Positions 45,999 to 56,738 of a DNA stretch of 64,000 bases are shown in pieces (position 1 is the first letter of the stretch; every line of letters starts with the position of its first letter). The DNA comes from Larix kaempferi (Eukaryota; Streptophyta; Pinopsida; Pinales; Pinaceae). The translations under genes were made by a program, and so were the position numbers. The notes beneath the pieces were generated by a model, which made no database searches, was not told where the DNA came from, and saw only the letters and a list, made by a program, of their open reading frames with translations. Where the stretch lies: assembly GCA_027924585.1 (NCBI GenBank), contig BSBM01000762.1, forward strand, positions 9,334,501-9,398,500. Direction: 5' to 3'.

Positions 45999-46763
45999 CT
46001 AAGGAGCTTTTGAATCCGGCGCTGCCCCTGGAACAAGATCGATGGTAAAATCAATATTTCTCATCGATGGCAACCCTGGTACCTCATCCGGAAACACATC
46101 TTGGAACTCTTGCAATATCCTGAAGTCTTTTAGTCTTGGCCCTTTGTCCTCTAATGAATCTGGCATATGGACTGCATATAATTGACAACCCTTCTTATAA
46201 AACTTTTTTAACTGCAGGGCTGAAATCTGCCTTACTGAAACTTGCTTGGGAATCCCTTTTACCAATGTTGGCCTTCCCTTTTCATCAATGCACTCAAGTG
46301 ATTTCTCATAACAGTCCAATTTGGCTCTATGTCTTTCTAACCAATCCATGCCAATTAATGCATCATAGGATCCTAATGGTAACACATTCAATTTAGTGTA
46401 TGTGTGGAGTCCATTCAATTCTATGGGACACTCCATCACTACCTCACTTACTTTTCTCTTGGTTCCCATGGCTAATTGCACTAAACAAGACTTATTATGC
46501 TTCATTTTTCTAAGAGAACAACCTTCAACCACTTTTGGAGAAACATAACTATGAGTAGATCCTGGATCAATCAAAACAGAAATAGATTGCGTAGCAATCT
46601 TACCTTCGACTTCCACCACTGATGATTGATGGTCTGCTTGATGATTATCCAACGCTGCATAAATCTGAGGTGCTGCTCTTACCATGTCCCCCACCGTAGC
46701 TACTCCCTTCAAGTTGTTCAACTTTCGAGAATTGTATTTTCGATGTGGATAGTCCTTCAACAT
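45999..46763 (-). pseudogene. E5 protease
   Basis: 254 residues in one open frame. SISVLIDPGSTHSYVSPKVV contains the chromovirus form of the active loop (D-P-G-S), and SYDALIGMDWLERHRAKLDC is the matching second motif. The C-terminal end (FQDVFPDEVPGLPSMRNIDF, TIDLVPGAAP) is the normal lead into RT. The N-terminus begins in the zinc knuckle region of gag. The frame stops at 45999, before RT. Confidence 0.8.
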
Positions 46764-47954
46764 GTGGTTTTCTCCACATCCCCAACACTAAAGTGGTCCT
46801 TTTGATGCTTTGTCTGCTGCCACTGCTGGTTTGAATCCACTCCTTGCTTGCTGCCCCGGTGGAAAGGTTCTAGGCTGACCTCTGAATGGTGGCTTGAAGC
46901 CATTCTTCTTTTGATCAAACTTCCCTCTTGGCTTTCCTTTCCATGCTGGGTTAGCCTCTATTTTTCCTTTACTTTGCTCATAGCAATGCATTGCCATCCT
47001 AATGGCTTCATCCAAACTTGGTGGATTAACAAACTCAATATGATCCTTGAAGCTTTGAGGTAGACCTCTAAGGAAGCATTGGATTTTTACTCTCTCATCC
47101 TTAATGTAGTCAACATACCTCAGTAATTCCAAGAATTTGTGGACATGCTCTTCCATAGACATTAGTCCCAACCTGAGTTCATTAAACTCTTTTCTCTTAC
47201 CGTCACAATACCTAGCAGAAAGGTATTTCTCCTTGAAGTACCTCTTAAATCTTTCCCAACTGATCTTTCTCTCATTAATTATTTTCACTTGCACGAGATT
47301 GTCCCACCAAATGGAAGCTCTGCCATTTAGGTTGTAAATGGCAATTCTGGCTTTCTCATTTCCTGGGTAGTCTTGAATTCTTAAGTATTTCTTAATTCCA
47401 AGAAGCCATGCTTCTGCCTCTTGGCCGGTCTTTCCTTCCCCATCAAATGTGGGAGGTCTTGCCTTCCAGAATTCTCCCTATGGGATGCCCTTGAACTTCT
47501 TTCTTCCATCCAATCTCTTAGGTGCATGTCTTGGACTTCTCCTAGAACATTTGGAGTCACATGACCTGCTGGAAGAAGACCTTGATGAAGATGTTTTATG
47601 CTTTCTTCTCACTGAACTCTTCCTTGGGCTTGGAGTCCTCCTCTTCGAGTGACCTCTATAATGACTCTCTACATCTCTTCCTTCTTCACCCATATTGCTT
47701 GGGTTGGACCCAAGGTTTATCTTATGCTGCATATCAGTGAGGCTTTGCAAAATAGCAGCATTGAGTTGGTGTTGTTTTTCTTGAGCCTTCATCAATCTTT
47801 CATTGAAGCTCACCATGGTTTCAACCAAATTCTGAGGAGTCACCTGCTCCCTTCTCCCATTGGATTCAGTCTCTGCATTCCCTTCATGCACATTTTCTCC
47901 TAGAACATCTTCTTTGTGTTCATAAGGATCTTGAGCATCATTTATGGTCACCAT
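46764..47954 (-). pseudogene. E5 gag
   Basis: 47954-47478 gives the N-terminal part, with Ser/Arg-rich and basic stretches (KRRTPSPRKSSVRRKHKTSS). 47477-47295 continues in broken frames with AEAWLLGIKK-like capsid sequence. 47294-46788 is the capsid C-terminal part (ISWERFKRYFKEKYLSARYC, EFNELRLGLMSMEEHVHKFL, RYVDYIKDERVKIQCFLRGL). The zinc knuckle at about 46788-46750 reads CWGCGENHMLKDY, so the last Cys is replaced by Tyr, and a stop precedes it. Gag is inactive in this copy. Confidence 0.75.
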
Positions 47955-48585
47955 CTTTCCTGTATGCTATCTCTGCTACAATTATAAATTTTATGAGCTA
48001 CAAGCACTGTGCATTATGAAAATATTTGTCAGACATCATAAGAATGCATATAGAAATATACACAATCAATATTTAACATAATAGAATTCATGGAATAATT
48101 CACAGTTGCTATGCATTCCTTTCCCTTGCCCATTCAAGCAATTCTGGAAATTGCCCATATTTATCAATAATTTCTAAAAACAGTCGTTGGTACATTTCTG
48201 CTCTAATTATTTGTGGGGTATGATAAATTCATTCCAATTCTGGTCATACACCATTATTCCCTACTAGACAAGCTTTCCAATGCCTATCCCCGTGCTCCAT
48301 TCTGATATCGGGTGTGGAAACAGCGTTGTTTCAAAAATGACAACTCTTACCAATAATTCTGCACATTTTACACATTTGTATTTTGGTCCAGAATGCCAAC
48401 TTCAACCACCTGTGGAAGGAAATCTATGAAGAATCACAAAAACTTTTATATCGGGCGAAGTTAGTCCATATAACAAGGAACACTCAGCAATTCGTGGATC
48501 TCAATTTCGATGCACCATTCATCTTTTATAAAATTATGGGTTTAACTACTTCTTACTTTTCACATTCTTAACTCCCTTTGCATCC
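47955..48585 (-). other. E5 leader, gag-proximal part (no gene seen)
   Basis: AT-rich spacer between the gag start and the minisatellite. No domain recognised. Confidence 0.5.
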
Positions 48586-48589
48586 TGTG

Positions 48590-49165
48590 CTCCACCTGTG
48601 CACCACCTGTTCACAACCTGCGCGCAATCCGCGCACTATCCGTGCGAAACCTGCACGCAATCTGCATGCAATTCGCGCGCAATCTGTGCACCACCTGTAC
48701 GCAATCCGCGCGCAACCCGCACGCAATCCGCGTGCAACCCGCACGCAATCTGCGCGTAATTTGTGCGCGACCTGCATGCAATCCGCATGCAATCTGCACA
48801 CAATCCGCACACAATCTGTGCGCGATCCGCGCGCAATCCGTGCACAATCTGTGTGCAATTTTTGCGCGATCTGTGCACAATCCGTGCGCAATCCACCCGC
48901 AATCTGTGCGCGACCCGCGCGCAATCTGTGCGCAACCTGCACGCAATCTGCGCGCAATCTATGCGCGATCCGCGCGCAATCCGCGCGCAATCTGCACGCG
49001 ATCCGCGCGCAATCTATGCGTGATCTATGCGCAATCCGTGTGCAATCCATGCACAATCTGTGCGCGACCCACGCGCAATCTGTGCGCAACCTACACGCAA
49101 TCCGCGTGCAATCTGTGTGCGATACGCGCGCAATCTGTGCATAACCTGCACGCAATCTGCGTGCT
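48590..49165 (-). repeat. 11-bp minisatellite in E5 leader
   Basis: About 52 head-to-tail copies of an 11-bp unit, consensus RYGCAAYCYGY on the plus strand (for example ACGCAATCTGC, GCGCAATCCGC). Because 11 is not a multiple of 3 and the unit lacks stops, every frame on both strands stays open and encodes the same 11-residue cycle. Many units join as alternating purine-pyrimidine CGCGCA tracts. It lies in the untranslated leader between the primer site and gag. Confidence 0.92.
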
Positions 49166-49402
49166 TGCGGGGGTCATATCTCCCTTGTCCCTTAACCAAA
49201 TAAGGCAAGTTTGGTACCATTGGAAATCTCTTGGAGAGCTCTTTGCAATGGTGTTATCCTCTGTTACATTTGAGAAATCTGACCCTATCATTTTTCCCAA
49301 TCAAACTGCCGCCCCCCAACTTTCCAATATTACATTCAAACCATTATGTTTCTTGCCTGTAATTCAAAGTTTCGCCCAAGCAGCCCCAGTGCTGCAACAT
49401 GG
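49166..49402 (-). other. E5 leader next to primer site (no gene)
   Basis: About 240 bp of unique leader, including GTTTCGCCCAAGCAGCCCC next to the primer site. Nothing else recognised. Confidence 0.5.
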
Positions 49403-49414
49403 GCTCTGATACCA
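49403..49414 (-). other. E5 primer binding site (initiator tRNA-Met)
   Basis: The minus strand reads TGGTATCAGAGC, three bases inside the 5' LTR, complementary to plant initiator tRNA-Met. Confidence 0.93.
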
Positions 49415-49417
49415 CTC

Positions 49418-51027
49418 TGTAGCGTACCCTCCCACCTTCCAAATGCAGGGGAGAGAACATGACCAATCATACGGGGATTTTGGCAGACTTAGCCCCAATA
49501 TTCTTTCTTTTTTTCTTCATAAATTCATAACAATTAAAAACTTCTGTGTGCAGAATCAACTCAATATAAACACAGCGGAATTAAACATAATAATACACAA
49601 ACAGAATGAAATGCATCAACATGTTTATCTTAAGCAAAAAGGTGATTCCATATGCAGAGATTCAATCTCATTTTCATGCTATTCACAGATTCCATCTCAA
49701 TTTGATTACCATGAATATTTAACATTCAGATTGAACACATTGCATAACACATAATGTATATAAATTAATTCACAATAATACTTATCTTGAAATGTAAATG
49801 TCCAACGACTGGCTACGGAAGGGCAACGTTCCACCCAACCATAGATCTCTATCCAGCCTATATTCTTTCAGCTGAGAGATCACCCTCGAGCTGGGCTGTG
49901 TATCCACTAAGGAAGAACTAGCTGGGCTCACTCACAGCCATGGTTTCGGTCATCAGCTATGCTAAGCCAACACACCGTTGGGTTTATCAAGCATTCCAGA
50001 AGATAGAGGAGGGTAACGCTAAGCCAGTGAGCTCAACCACAAAGCTACAGGCATCTCAAGTGAACTCAACAGTCAGGCACCCACATTACCTACCACATCC
50101 AACATAAGGAAGATCCCCTTCTCTATTACACAGTCCCTCAGGAAACTCTTCCCTCCAGTGCTCTTCAGGATGGGCATAGAAAGGTCCAGCTGCTAATCCT
50201 TGAGATCCTAGCCTTCAGTGGATTTATCAAGCACACCCAACCTCTGCATTGTCATTCCCCACTTGATTTCTCATCATTCTGCTCACCAAATAACTCAAAT
50301 CCGTCACTGGTTTTCTGGGCTACAAAAATTGGGTATTCCTATGGATTTCGAGATAGCTAAAGCTCCCAAATTCGCCCCAAGGTTCATACCAATGGATCCC
50401 CCATTGGATTTCACTGTCCCATGCCAAATCTGGGCGTTTTTTGCTCTTCAAAACGTGGGTTCTTTCAAAGTCGCGATTTCTGGTTTTTCTTCCTACTGGC
50501 AATTCATTTTTTCGATGGAAAATGGTGCTGGTAAGTTTCACAATGGAATGGGGATGAAGAAGAAGCAAATCCCATCAGGTAGAGTGGCTTGTGGTACAAG
50601 AAAACAGAGCCCATACTCTGCCATACGAATTTCTGGGCTGCCCATGCTCCATTAACGCCATGGAGCGAATTCCTCAACCACTTCCTTACAACATAAATAA
50701 ATTTCAGCAAGGTAAGTCAAATGGGTTCTCAAGGTGACATATGGCAGCCTATGGTTCAATCCCACAACCCCCTCACCACTCCCTAGTGGATACACATGGC
50801 CCCTTCTCATTCGTTGCTCCCATAGCCAATTTTGGTATTATATTTCAATATTAAATATTTACATCAATTTACAATATCTCATGGCTTAATAGCACGTGGG
50901 TAACACAATATCAAAGCGTGTCCTTGGCCTTGGCCTTGAGCTCCACGCTAGGAAAACATACAATGTGTGTATACAATATTTACATTAGAAGCCAATATTT
51001 CATAAGGGTCAACATTGGGGTATTACA
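49418..51027 (-). repeat. E5 5' LTR
   Basis: 1,610 bp, TGTAGCGTACCC...GGGGTATTACA, paired with 41632-43270. Followed by duplication CTTGC. Confidence 0.93.
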
Positions 51028-52508
51028 CTTGCATCCTCTTTCAATCTTTGCTCTTTGCGGGCTAGGGCATCAGCTGCCTCTTTCTCTTTCTGTAGATCAA
51101 CTTTTCGGGCTGGGGCAGAGCTAGAGCTTGCTCCACTGCCTTGACGACAAATATGCAACTCAGTCATGTTGTTGATGCCTCTGAACACCTCTTCCTCGGC
51201 ATCATAGTAATGAACATATTGAAAATGAGCATAAATTTTTTTGCAATGCTCGACAACCTTCCCCCGCCTATCATTTCTATGGAAGATCATTTCACCGTAG
51301 TGGAAAGCTTTCAGCTCTTGAACAAATTCCTTAGCTGATGCAACCCCTGAGAATTTGTAGGATCCTATGCATAAGGGCAAAGGAGGGAAAGTGACCTTAT
51401 GTTTCTTGTTAAGCACCCCTCCTATTCCATCAAGGAAAATTTGTCTGACTGTTTCCTTGAGGACTACATAATTAGTAGCATATTTTGGCAAAATGTATGG
51501 CGCTTTGGTCCCTCCAAACATCCTGATGTAGGTTCCCTGCTCTGAGAAATAAAAATCTCTATAGTTTTCCAGGACCTCCATGGCATTTTATGATAAACAG
51601 TTGGGTTCTTCCTTGAATATCTGCTCATATAGAGGCATGATGAACTCTTCGCAGATGAGCTTGTAGCTTGCTCTGTAATTTTGAGCCCACATTATTTTAT
51701 AAGCAGTGTAGACCGGGGTGTTGGCTTTATCCTATGTGCAACCTAGGCTGAGGAAAGATAGTTTGGCCAAAATACAGTCAATGAGATAGGAAGACATGTA
51801 AAATTCTGACTTTTTAAAGGCCAGACCTTCTCTTGCAGCAGCCACTCTAGATGCCAAACTGTCCGAAAGGATAGTAGCCTAGTCAAACACAGTCCCTTTC
51901 AATGCCACGGAGTGGATGATGGGGGCCCACTATATCCTATATACAGTGCCATCGGGCATGCCGAAAATTCTTCATAGCATCAGGGCGATTAACCTAAAAG
52001 GAGGTCTTAGGTTCTAAACATCATATTCATCATTACCTCTCTTTCTCAAGTGCTTTCCTGTGACCAATAATTTTTTGGCCATCTCAATATTGTTCATCTT
52101 TCCCAACCATTCATCACTTAGAGCTTGCTGGGGACGTGAGAATTTGTAGGCTGCAGCAATATATGCTAGATGAAATGAAGCGAAAGGCTCTCTCCTGCTG
52201 TCATGTAATACTCTTGTCTCTAGGTTGGCATGTTCCAGTATCCACCCGATCACTTCTGAGCATGAGAACAATTCAAGGTGGGTAGAATCCCTAGCTATGC
52301 CAGAAGTTCTGATGTAGAGGTAGATTTGTTCTTCTTCCAATAATACATCTGGGATATCCTGGTCCCTGATCATCTTGTAAACATCTCCCCAACGAACCTC
52401 GGGAGGAATGGCAGTGGTAGACTTAGTATCTTGGAACATAGTTTTAATCCTTAGCTGCACTGGCTCTGGTTCCATCACTTTAGCTTTCTTTCTACCACCT
52501 TTTGGCAT

Positions 52509-53460
52509 CCTGGCTTATCCCTGCTAGCAACCAAATGTGAATCAATATAAAAAATTGCAACATGTTATGAGAGTGTAACAAAGAGAAGGACAAATTCAAC
52601 ATGCTAATGAGAAATATAGACAAATTATGAAGCTGCATGCTGGGGAAGCAAAAATAGATCACTCCAAAAAAAAGAAATATGGTTCTGAGACTTGATTATT
52701 CTAGGGAGACAATGTCTAGTCAGGAGCTTTTGGAATGCTTCCGAAAAGGTAGGCATATGATGTGGAAACAACCTGCTTCCGACCTAGCCCTTGGAGAGAG
52801 GGTATCCTTCATCATTGCACTTCTAATGGTTAATGGCGGGTCAGCCTGGATTGGAAAAAACATTATGAATAAACAATGAAACAAGGGACTATCCTCCACA
52901 TTCATTAACTAAGCCTAAAAAGGTGAGTGGTTGAATATCTCAGACGACCACATCTGCCATTAATAACACTTACGAAACGGTCTGTGGCCAGTATGAGGTT
53001 TGAATTAGGATAAGAAAATGATGGGAATGTTGTCAGTGAAAAATTTTGATGGTCATGGCTACGACTTTCAGCTGGTAGGAATGAGGAACCTAAGGGGTCA
53101 CGGCGGCCGTAATAAACCAAAAAAACGACCTACGCTACCAATGCCTATCAGCAACATTATAAACGGGAAAACCCAAAAGGTAATTTGACGTGGAGATAAA
53201 ACCAAGATGGTGGTTAAAAAGCCTACCCGGAGATAAGACAGTGGTTGAGTGAGGTGGACGCGGTCGTGGATGCACTGAGTTGGAGCGAGCTGATGCGGTC
53301 TTCCTAACGGCGTTCTTTGAACGATAAACAAACAATGAAATTAACAAAACCCCCACCGTCCTTATAAAAGGGTGGGCACGTGCGGTGTTTAAATGGGTTG
53401 GTTGTGTCATTAAAACAGGGTATTAATGCCCTGTACGATGTGGTCATTTTAAGCAGTCTC
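52509..53460 (-). other. U3 spacer upstream of ORFX copy C
   Basis: Nearly the same as 62379-63310. Small open frames are shared by both copies (53410-53135 and 63279-63004, 91 residues, for example), but this follows from general similarity and they look like chance frames. A plus-strand TATAAAAGG at about 53362-53370, conserved at about 63231, could drive an antisense RNA; on the minus strand it reads TTTTATAAGG and could serve ORFX. Neither is proven. Confidence 0.45.
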
Positions 53461-53464
53461 GGCA

Positions 53465-53990
53465 TTTAAATGCGACCGTCGGTTGCGGGTGGGACTTACG
53501 AGTTTCGTCCGCAATTGTGGAACAATAACGTGAATGCTCCCGCAATTTCGAGAGAGCCTTTTGAATTTCTTTCCGCGATTTTGAGAGAGACATGCAAATT
53601 GCTTCCGTAATTGCGGAACAATATCGTGAGTGCTTCCGCAATTTTGTAAGGGTTTCATGAATACTCTCGCAGCATCGAAAGGTTTTCGTGAATGCTCCCA
53701 CAGCTTCGAAAGGGTCTCGTGAATGGCTTCCGTAGTTTCGGAAGAGAAACTTGAACGCTTCCGCAGTTTCGGGAGAGATTCGCCAATGCTTCCGCCATTT
53801 CGGGAGACTTTCGCGAATGCTTCCATCATTTTGGGAAAGTTTCATGAATGCTTCCGCATTTGCGGAAGAGAAACTTAAGTTTTTTTCCAAAAGCATTCCA
53901 TGGTTTCAGGAGGGAATCATGAATGCTTCCACCGTTTTGGGATACTTTCGTGAATGGATCCCGCAATTTTGGGAGACTATCATGAATTTT
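53465..53990 (-). repeat. 31-bp tandem dyad repeats in U3 of E2 3' LTR
   Basis: About 17 units of 31 bp, for example CTTCCGCAGTTTCGGGAGAG then ATTCGCCAATG. Most contain an inverted pair TTCCG...CGGAA around 6 bases. Period 31 keeps several minus-strand frames open over 380-450 bp, giving false reading frames at 53444-53896 and 53449-53829. The array lies 170-700 bp inside the LTR 5' end, where enhancers usually are. Confidence 0.85.
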
Positions 53991-54162
53991 AACTTTAGAA
54001 GAAAAACTTCAATTTTTCAAAGCAGAATCTTTAGTTGAAAACAAAAACTAAGTCAAAAAGAAAGGAGAATTAACCTCTTTAGGCAGTCTTTCTGGAAAAA
54101 ATAAAAGGAGGGGGCCCCAATATGCACAAATTTTTTTTGTGGGGGATGTTGCTGCAACAACA

Positions 54163-55240
54163 ATTGGCGAGTCGCTAGCGAATACAGATCTCTGAAAAAT
54201 TCGTTTCTATGATCCGAAACCTTCTTAAAAGATATCTATCTTATATGCAATATCCAGCTGAGCACTTGAATCTCGATGAAGGAAGGAGCTACTTTATCTA
54301 CTAGACATTGGGGAAAAGGGAGCTTTGATAGAGACATCTTTAAAACTTTCAAAGGGCCAATATGTGGAGTTCATTTTTGAAGATTCATCTTTCAGATGGC
54401 CACTGCTATCGAACTCCACAGGATTTGCAACACTTTCTCATGGACATTATTACTCTTGTTCCTCATTCCCATGCCGCTTGCATCCTTTTGAATGTTTATA
54501 CTTTTGACAGCTTTGCTATTTGAGCCTTCCAGAAATGTTTTCTTTAGACATGATCTTTGATTTTGGCTCCTCAATCCATAATGTCCTTTTGTGTGAGTGA
54601 GAGATTTTATTGACTTGATCAAGCCTCACAGACGGAGAGGAGCCTAATTTGAGCTGAGTCTTTTGGACAGCTTTCTTGACTTACATGATTTGCTTCTGTC
54701 TCAGCCATGCTTCAATTGAGGCGAGAATTCCTGGAAAACTGACCCTTAATCAAAGGCATTTTGGCTATTAAATTTGCAGCATGGAGTCATTTCAATACCC
54801 TATGCCCTTGGGATGTGCTACTTTCCATGGGTCCAATTTCAATGACCTTCTTGAGATGCCTTTAAGTGTGAGAGTGGATGGAGCCTGAAGATAGTAATAA
54901 AGATAGTCATAGATCTCTGCTATTTACACAGGATTAGTGTGATTAACAGAATAGGCTTCCTTCCTTCTGAAGAAAGTTCAGCAAGAGCACAATACATAGA
55001 TAAACTTTCATTCAAGGGTAGTTTTGGATCCATGATTTGTGAGATTTCTTTGAGAGATCTATCTTGATGAGAAACCCAACCACAGGAGCTTTCAGAAAGC
55101 AAACTTTATACAAAGGTTCAAATGACAAGAAAAGAAACAAAATGGCTAAAAAATAATGAAAACAAAAGGCTAAAGCAACATAAAAGAATTTTTTTTATTT
55201 ATGTACAGAAAGTCTCAGTGAGACTATGCAAAGTATTGTT
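54163..55240 (-). other. E2 3' internal non-coding region
   Basis: Starts with the primer-site-like ATTGGCGAGTCGCTAGCGA on the plus strand, then about 1 kb related to 28824-30000 of E1. No coding domain seen. No clear minus-strand polypurine tract adjoins the LTR. Confidence 0.5.
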
Positions 55241-56580
55241 TCAGGGCGAGGCCATTGAGAGGAAGGGCTACTTCTTCTCCCTCGAGGACTGTCAACTTAT
55301 AAGTGGATGGGCCTATATTTGCCGAAATTTGATAAGGACCTATCCATAAATGTTGGAATTTCATGTGCATCCCTTCGCCTTCATGATTATGATCCCATTT
55401 CAGGACTAAATCTCCAACTTCAAAACTTCTTTTACCGGACTTCCTCTTATCGAACCATCTCTTAGCTATGTCTTTGTGTTGATTGAATCGGTCTTTAGCT
55501 TTCTATCAGGATTCTTCAAGTTGAAGCAGGGTATTGATCCTGGATTGTAAGACTTGGCTACCAGACCCCCGAGAAGCTTGGGACAACTGTAAGGATGGGA
55601 GCAAGATGTTGGGGGGAAGGATGGCTTCCTTGTCATAGACAAGAGTGAAAGGGGAAACCCCTAATGCATTCTTTGGAGTCACCCTATCTACCCATAAGGT
55701 GTTTGGGAGAGCTATATGTCAACTTCGTTGGTTTTCTATCACAGTTTTCTTGAGAATACGAATAAGGTTTTTGTTTGAAGATTCAGCTAATCCGTTCCCT
55801 TGAGGGTAATAATTGGCTAAATAATGCAGCTTAATCCCCCATTCATAAACAAATTCATTTATCTTAAAAGACGAAAAATAGGGAGCATTATCAAAAACAA
55901 GGGAAATTGGAACCCGAAACTTGGTTATGATGTTTTCCTTCAAGAAACTGATGACCGTATCTTCATTGATCTTGCGCAATGGGATAGCTTCCGTCCATCT
56001 AGTGAAGTAGTCGGTAGCTGTCAAGATATATCGATGTTGCAAAGAAGAATTTGGATTTATCTCTCCAATAACATCTATACCCCATTGTTCAAAAGGTTTA
56101 GATATGATAACTGCCTGCAAAGGTCCCGTTGCCTTAGGTAATTTCCCAGCACTTCTTTGACATATATCATAGTTTCGTGCATTTGCATGGGCGTCTTGGA
56201 ACAGAGTGGGCCAATAATATCCAGCTCTAAGTATCTTGTGGGCTATCGTTTCCCCTGAATAATGTCCACCCGCGGGGCCATCGTGTAATTCTTTAACAAC
56301 TTTACTTGCATCTTCCTTTTCTAGACATCTCAGAAAAACTCCATCATAATTCTTTCTGAAAAGTATCCCATCAATGATTTGATAAGCTGCTGATTTCAAA
56401 TGGAGTGCCCTCCTTTGCTTAGAGTTCTAGTGCTCAGGTAGGTATCCTTGCTGTAAATAATGCACCAGATCTCTATACCATGACTGACGAGTTGAGAAGA
56501 TAGGACATACTTCAACCGAGTTTAGCTCAGCTTCATTCTTCCAATGTTGCTCTTCATCAGTCAAATTTCATGTAAGCAAT
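55240..56580 (-). pseudogene. E2 integrase (and end of RNase H)
   Basis: 56399-55719 (226 residues) contains the HHCC module (GGHYSGETIAHK ... NYDICQR), the catalytic Asp in WGIDVIGEI, Asp in VFDNAPYFSS and Glu in LAESSNKNLIRIL. The C-terminal part continues to about 55240 with stops (near 55700 and 55505). The RNase H to integrase linker at 56400-56580 is present in broken form. About 80% like the E1 integrase by eye. Confidence 0.8.
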
Positions 56581-56738
56581 TTGCATAGACCTTGCCCTTT
56601 GATGATCGTGGCGGGGAAATTGGGAGGAGTCGAGTCTAGGACAGGATCTGTAATAGGGCCTTTACTGCAAGTATTAATGTTCACAGCAGAAAGAGAGATT
56701 TCTATGGGATCTTCTTCTACCAATTCAGTTAAAGGTAC
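56581..56738 (-). other. E2 deletion junction (protease to RNase H lost)
   Basis: Around 56610-56640 the sequence passes from RNase H (matching E1 near 31290) to the gag-protease linker (matching E1 near 34290). About 3 kb present in E1 is absent, which removes protease, the extra RNase H, RT and most of RNase H. The few bases GGGGAAATTGGGAGG at the joint match neither side clearly. Confidence 0.7.

Larger units (their letters stand above)
41632..51027 (-). mobile_element. E5: chromovirus-type Ty3/gypsy element
   Basis: A 9.4-kb minus-strand element with LTRs 41632-43270 and 49418-51027, initiator tRNA-Met primer site, clear polypurine tract and perfect target duplication CTTGC (41627-41631 and 51028-51032). 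Domain order is gag, protease, RT, RNase H, integrase, chromodomain, which defines a chromovirus; tRNA-Met priming and LTR size suggest the Tekay/Del group, tentatively. Several stops and a long 11-bp minisatellite in the leader are present. It is inserted in ORFX copy C. Confidence 0.93.
39923..52508 (-). pseudogene. ORFX copy C: LTR-encoded unknown protein, split by E5
   Basis: Net about 3,185 bp with E5 and its duplication removed; start codon at 52508 (MPKGGRKKAKVMEPEPVQL), stop at 39923-39925. 52508-52014 is an open N-terminal domain (VRWGDVYKMIRDQDIPDVLL, FSCSEVIGWILEHANLE, ALSDEWLGKM). 51581-51028 continues the globular part (APYILPKYATNYVVLKETVR, GIGGVLNKKHKVTFPPLPLC) and the first coiled coil. 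After E5, 41631-41400 is a heptad-like EARLQ coil, 41382-40654 has a linker with repeats of the GVPGTQNV type and then a long coiled coil, and 40648-39923 is an open C-terminal domain of 241 residues ending PSLPVEVPSQG. Function unknown. Confidence 0.6.
39001..54162 (-). repeat. E2 3' LTR (net about 5.76 kb; E5 nested)
   Basis: Removing E5 and one CTTGC leaves about 5,761 bp. It starts TGTTGATTCC and ends GCTGCAACAACA. It repeats, in the same order, at 58272-64000: R-U5, TATA, ORFX, U3 spacer, 31-bp array, then the AAAGGAGGGGGCCCC block. The second copy is cut by the window about 23 bp short of the expected end, so LTR length agrees between the two to within what can be seen. Confidence 0.65.

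Noticed and set aside
48568-49409. Several long frames on both strands (up to 255 residues)
   Set aside because: They are products of the stop-free 11-bp minisatellite; the same peptide cycle appears in every frame.
53135-53410. 91-residue minus frame also present at 63004-63279
   Set aside because: Shared only because the two LTRs are similar. No known motif, and the E1 subfamily lacks it.
53444-53896. Overlapping minus frames of 126-150 residues, and the similar ones at 63313-63851
   Set aside because: Created by the 31-bp repeat; frames overlap each other and shift with the repeat phase.
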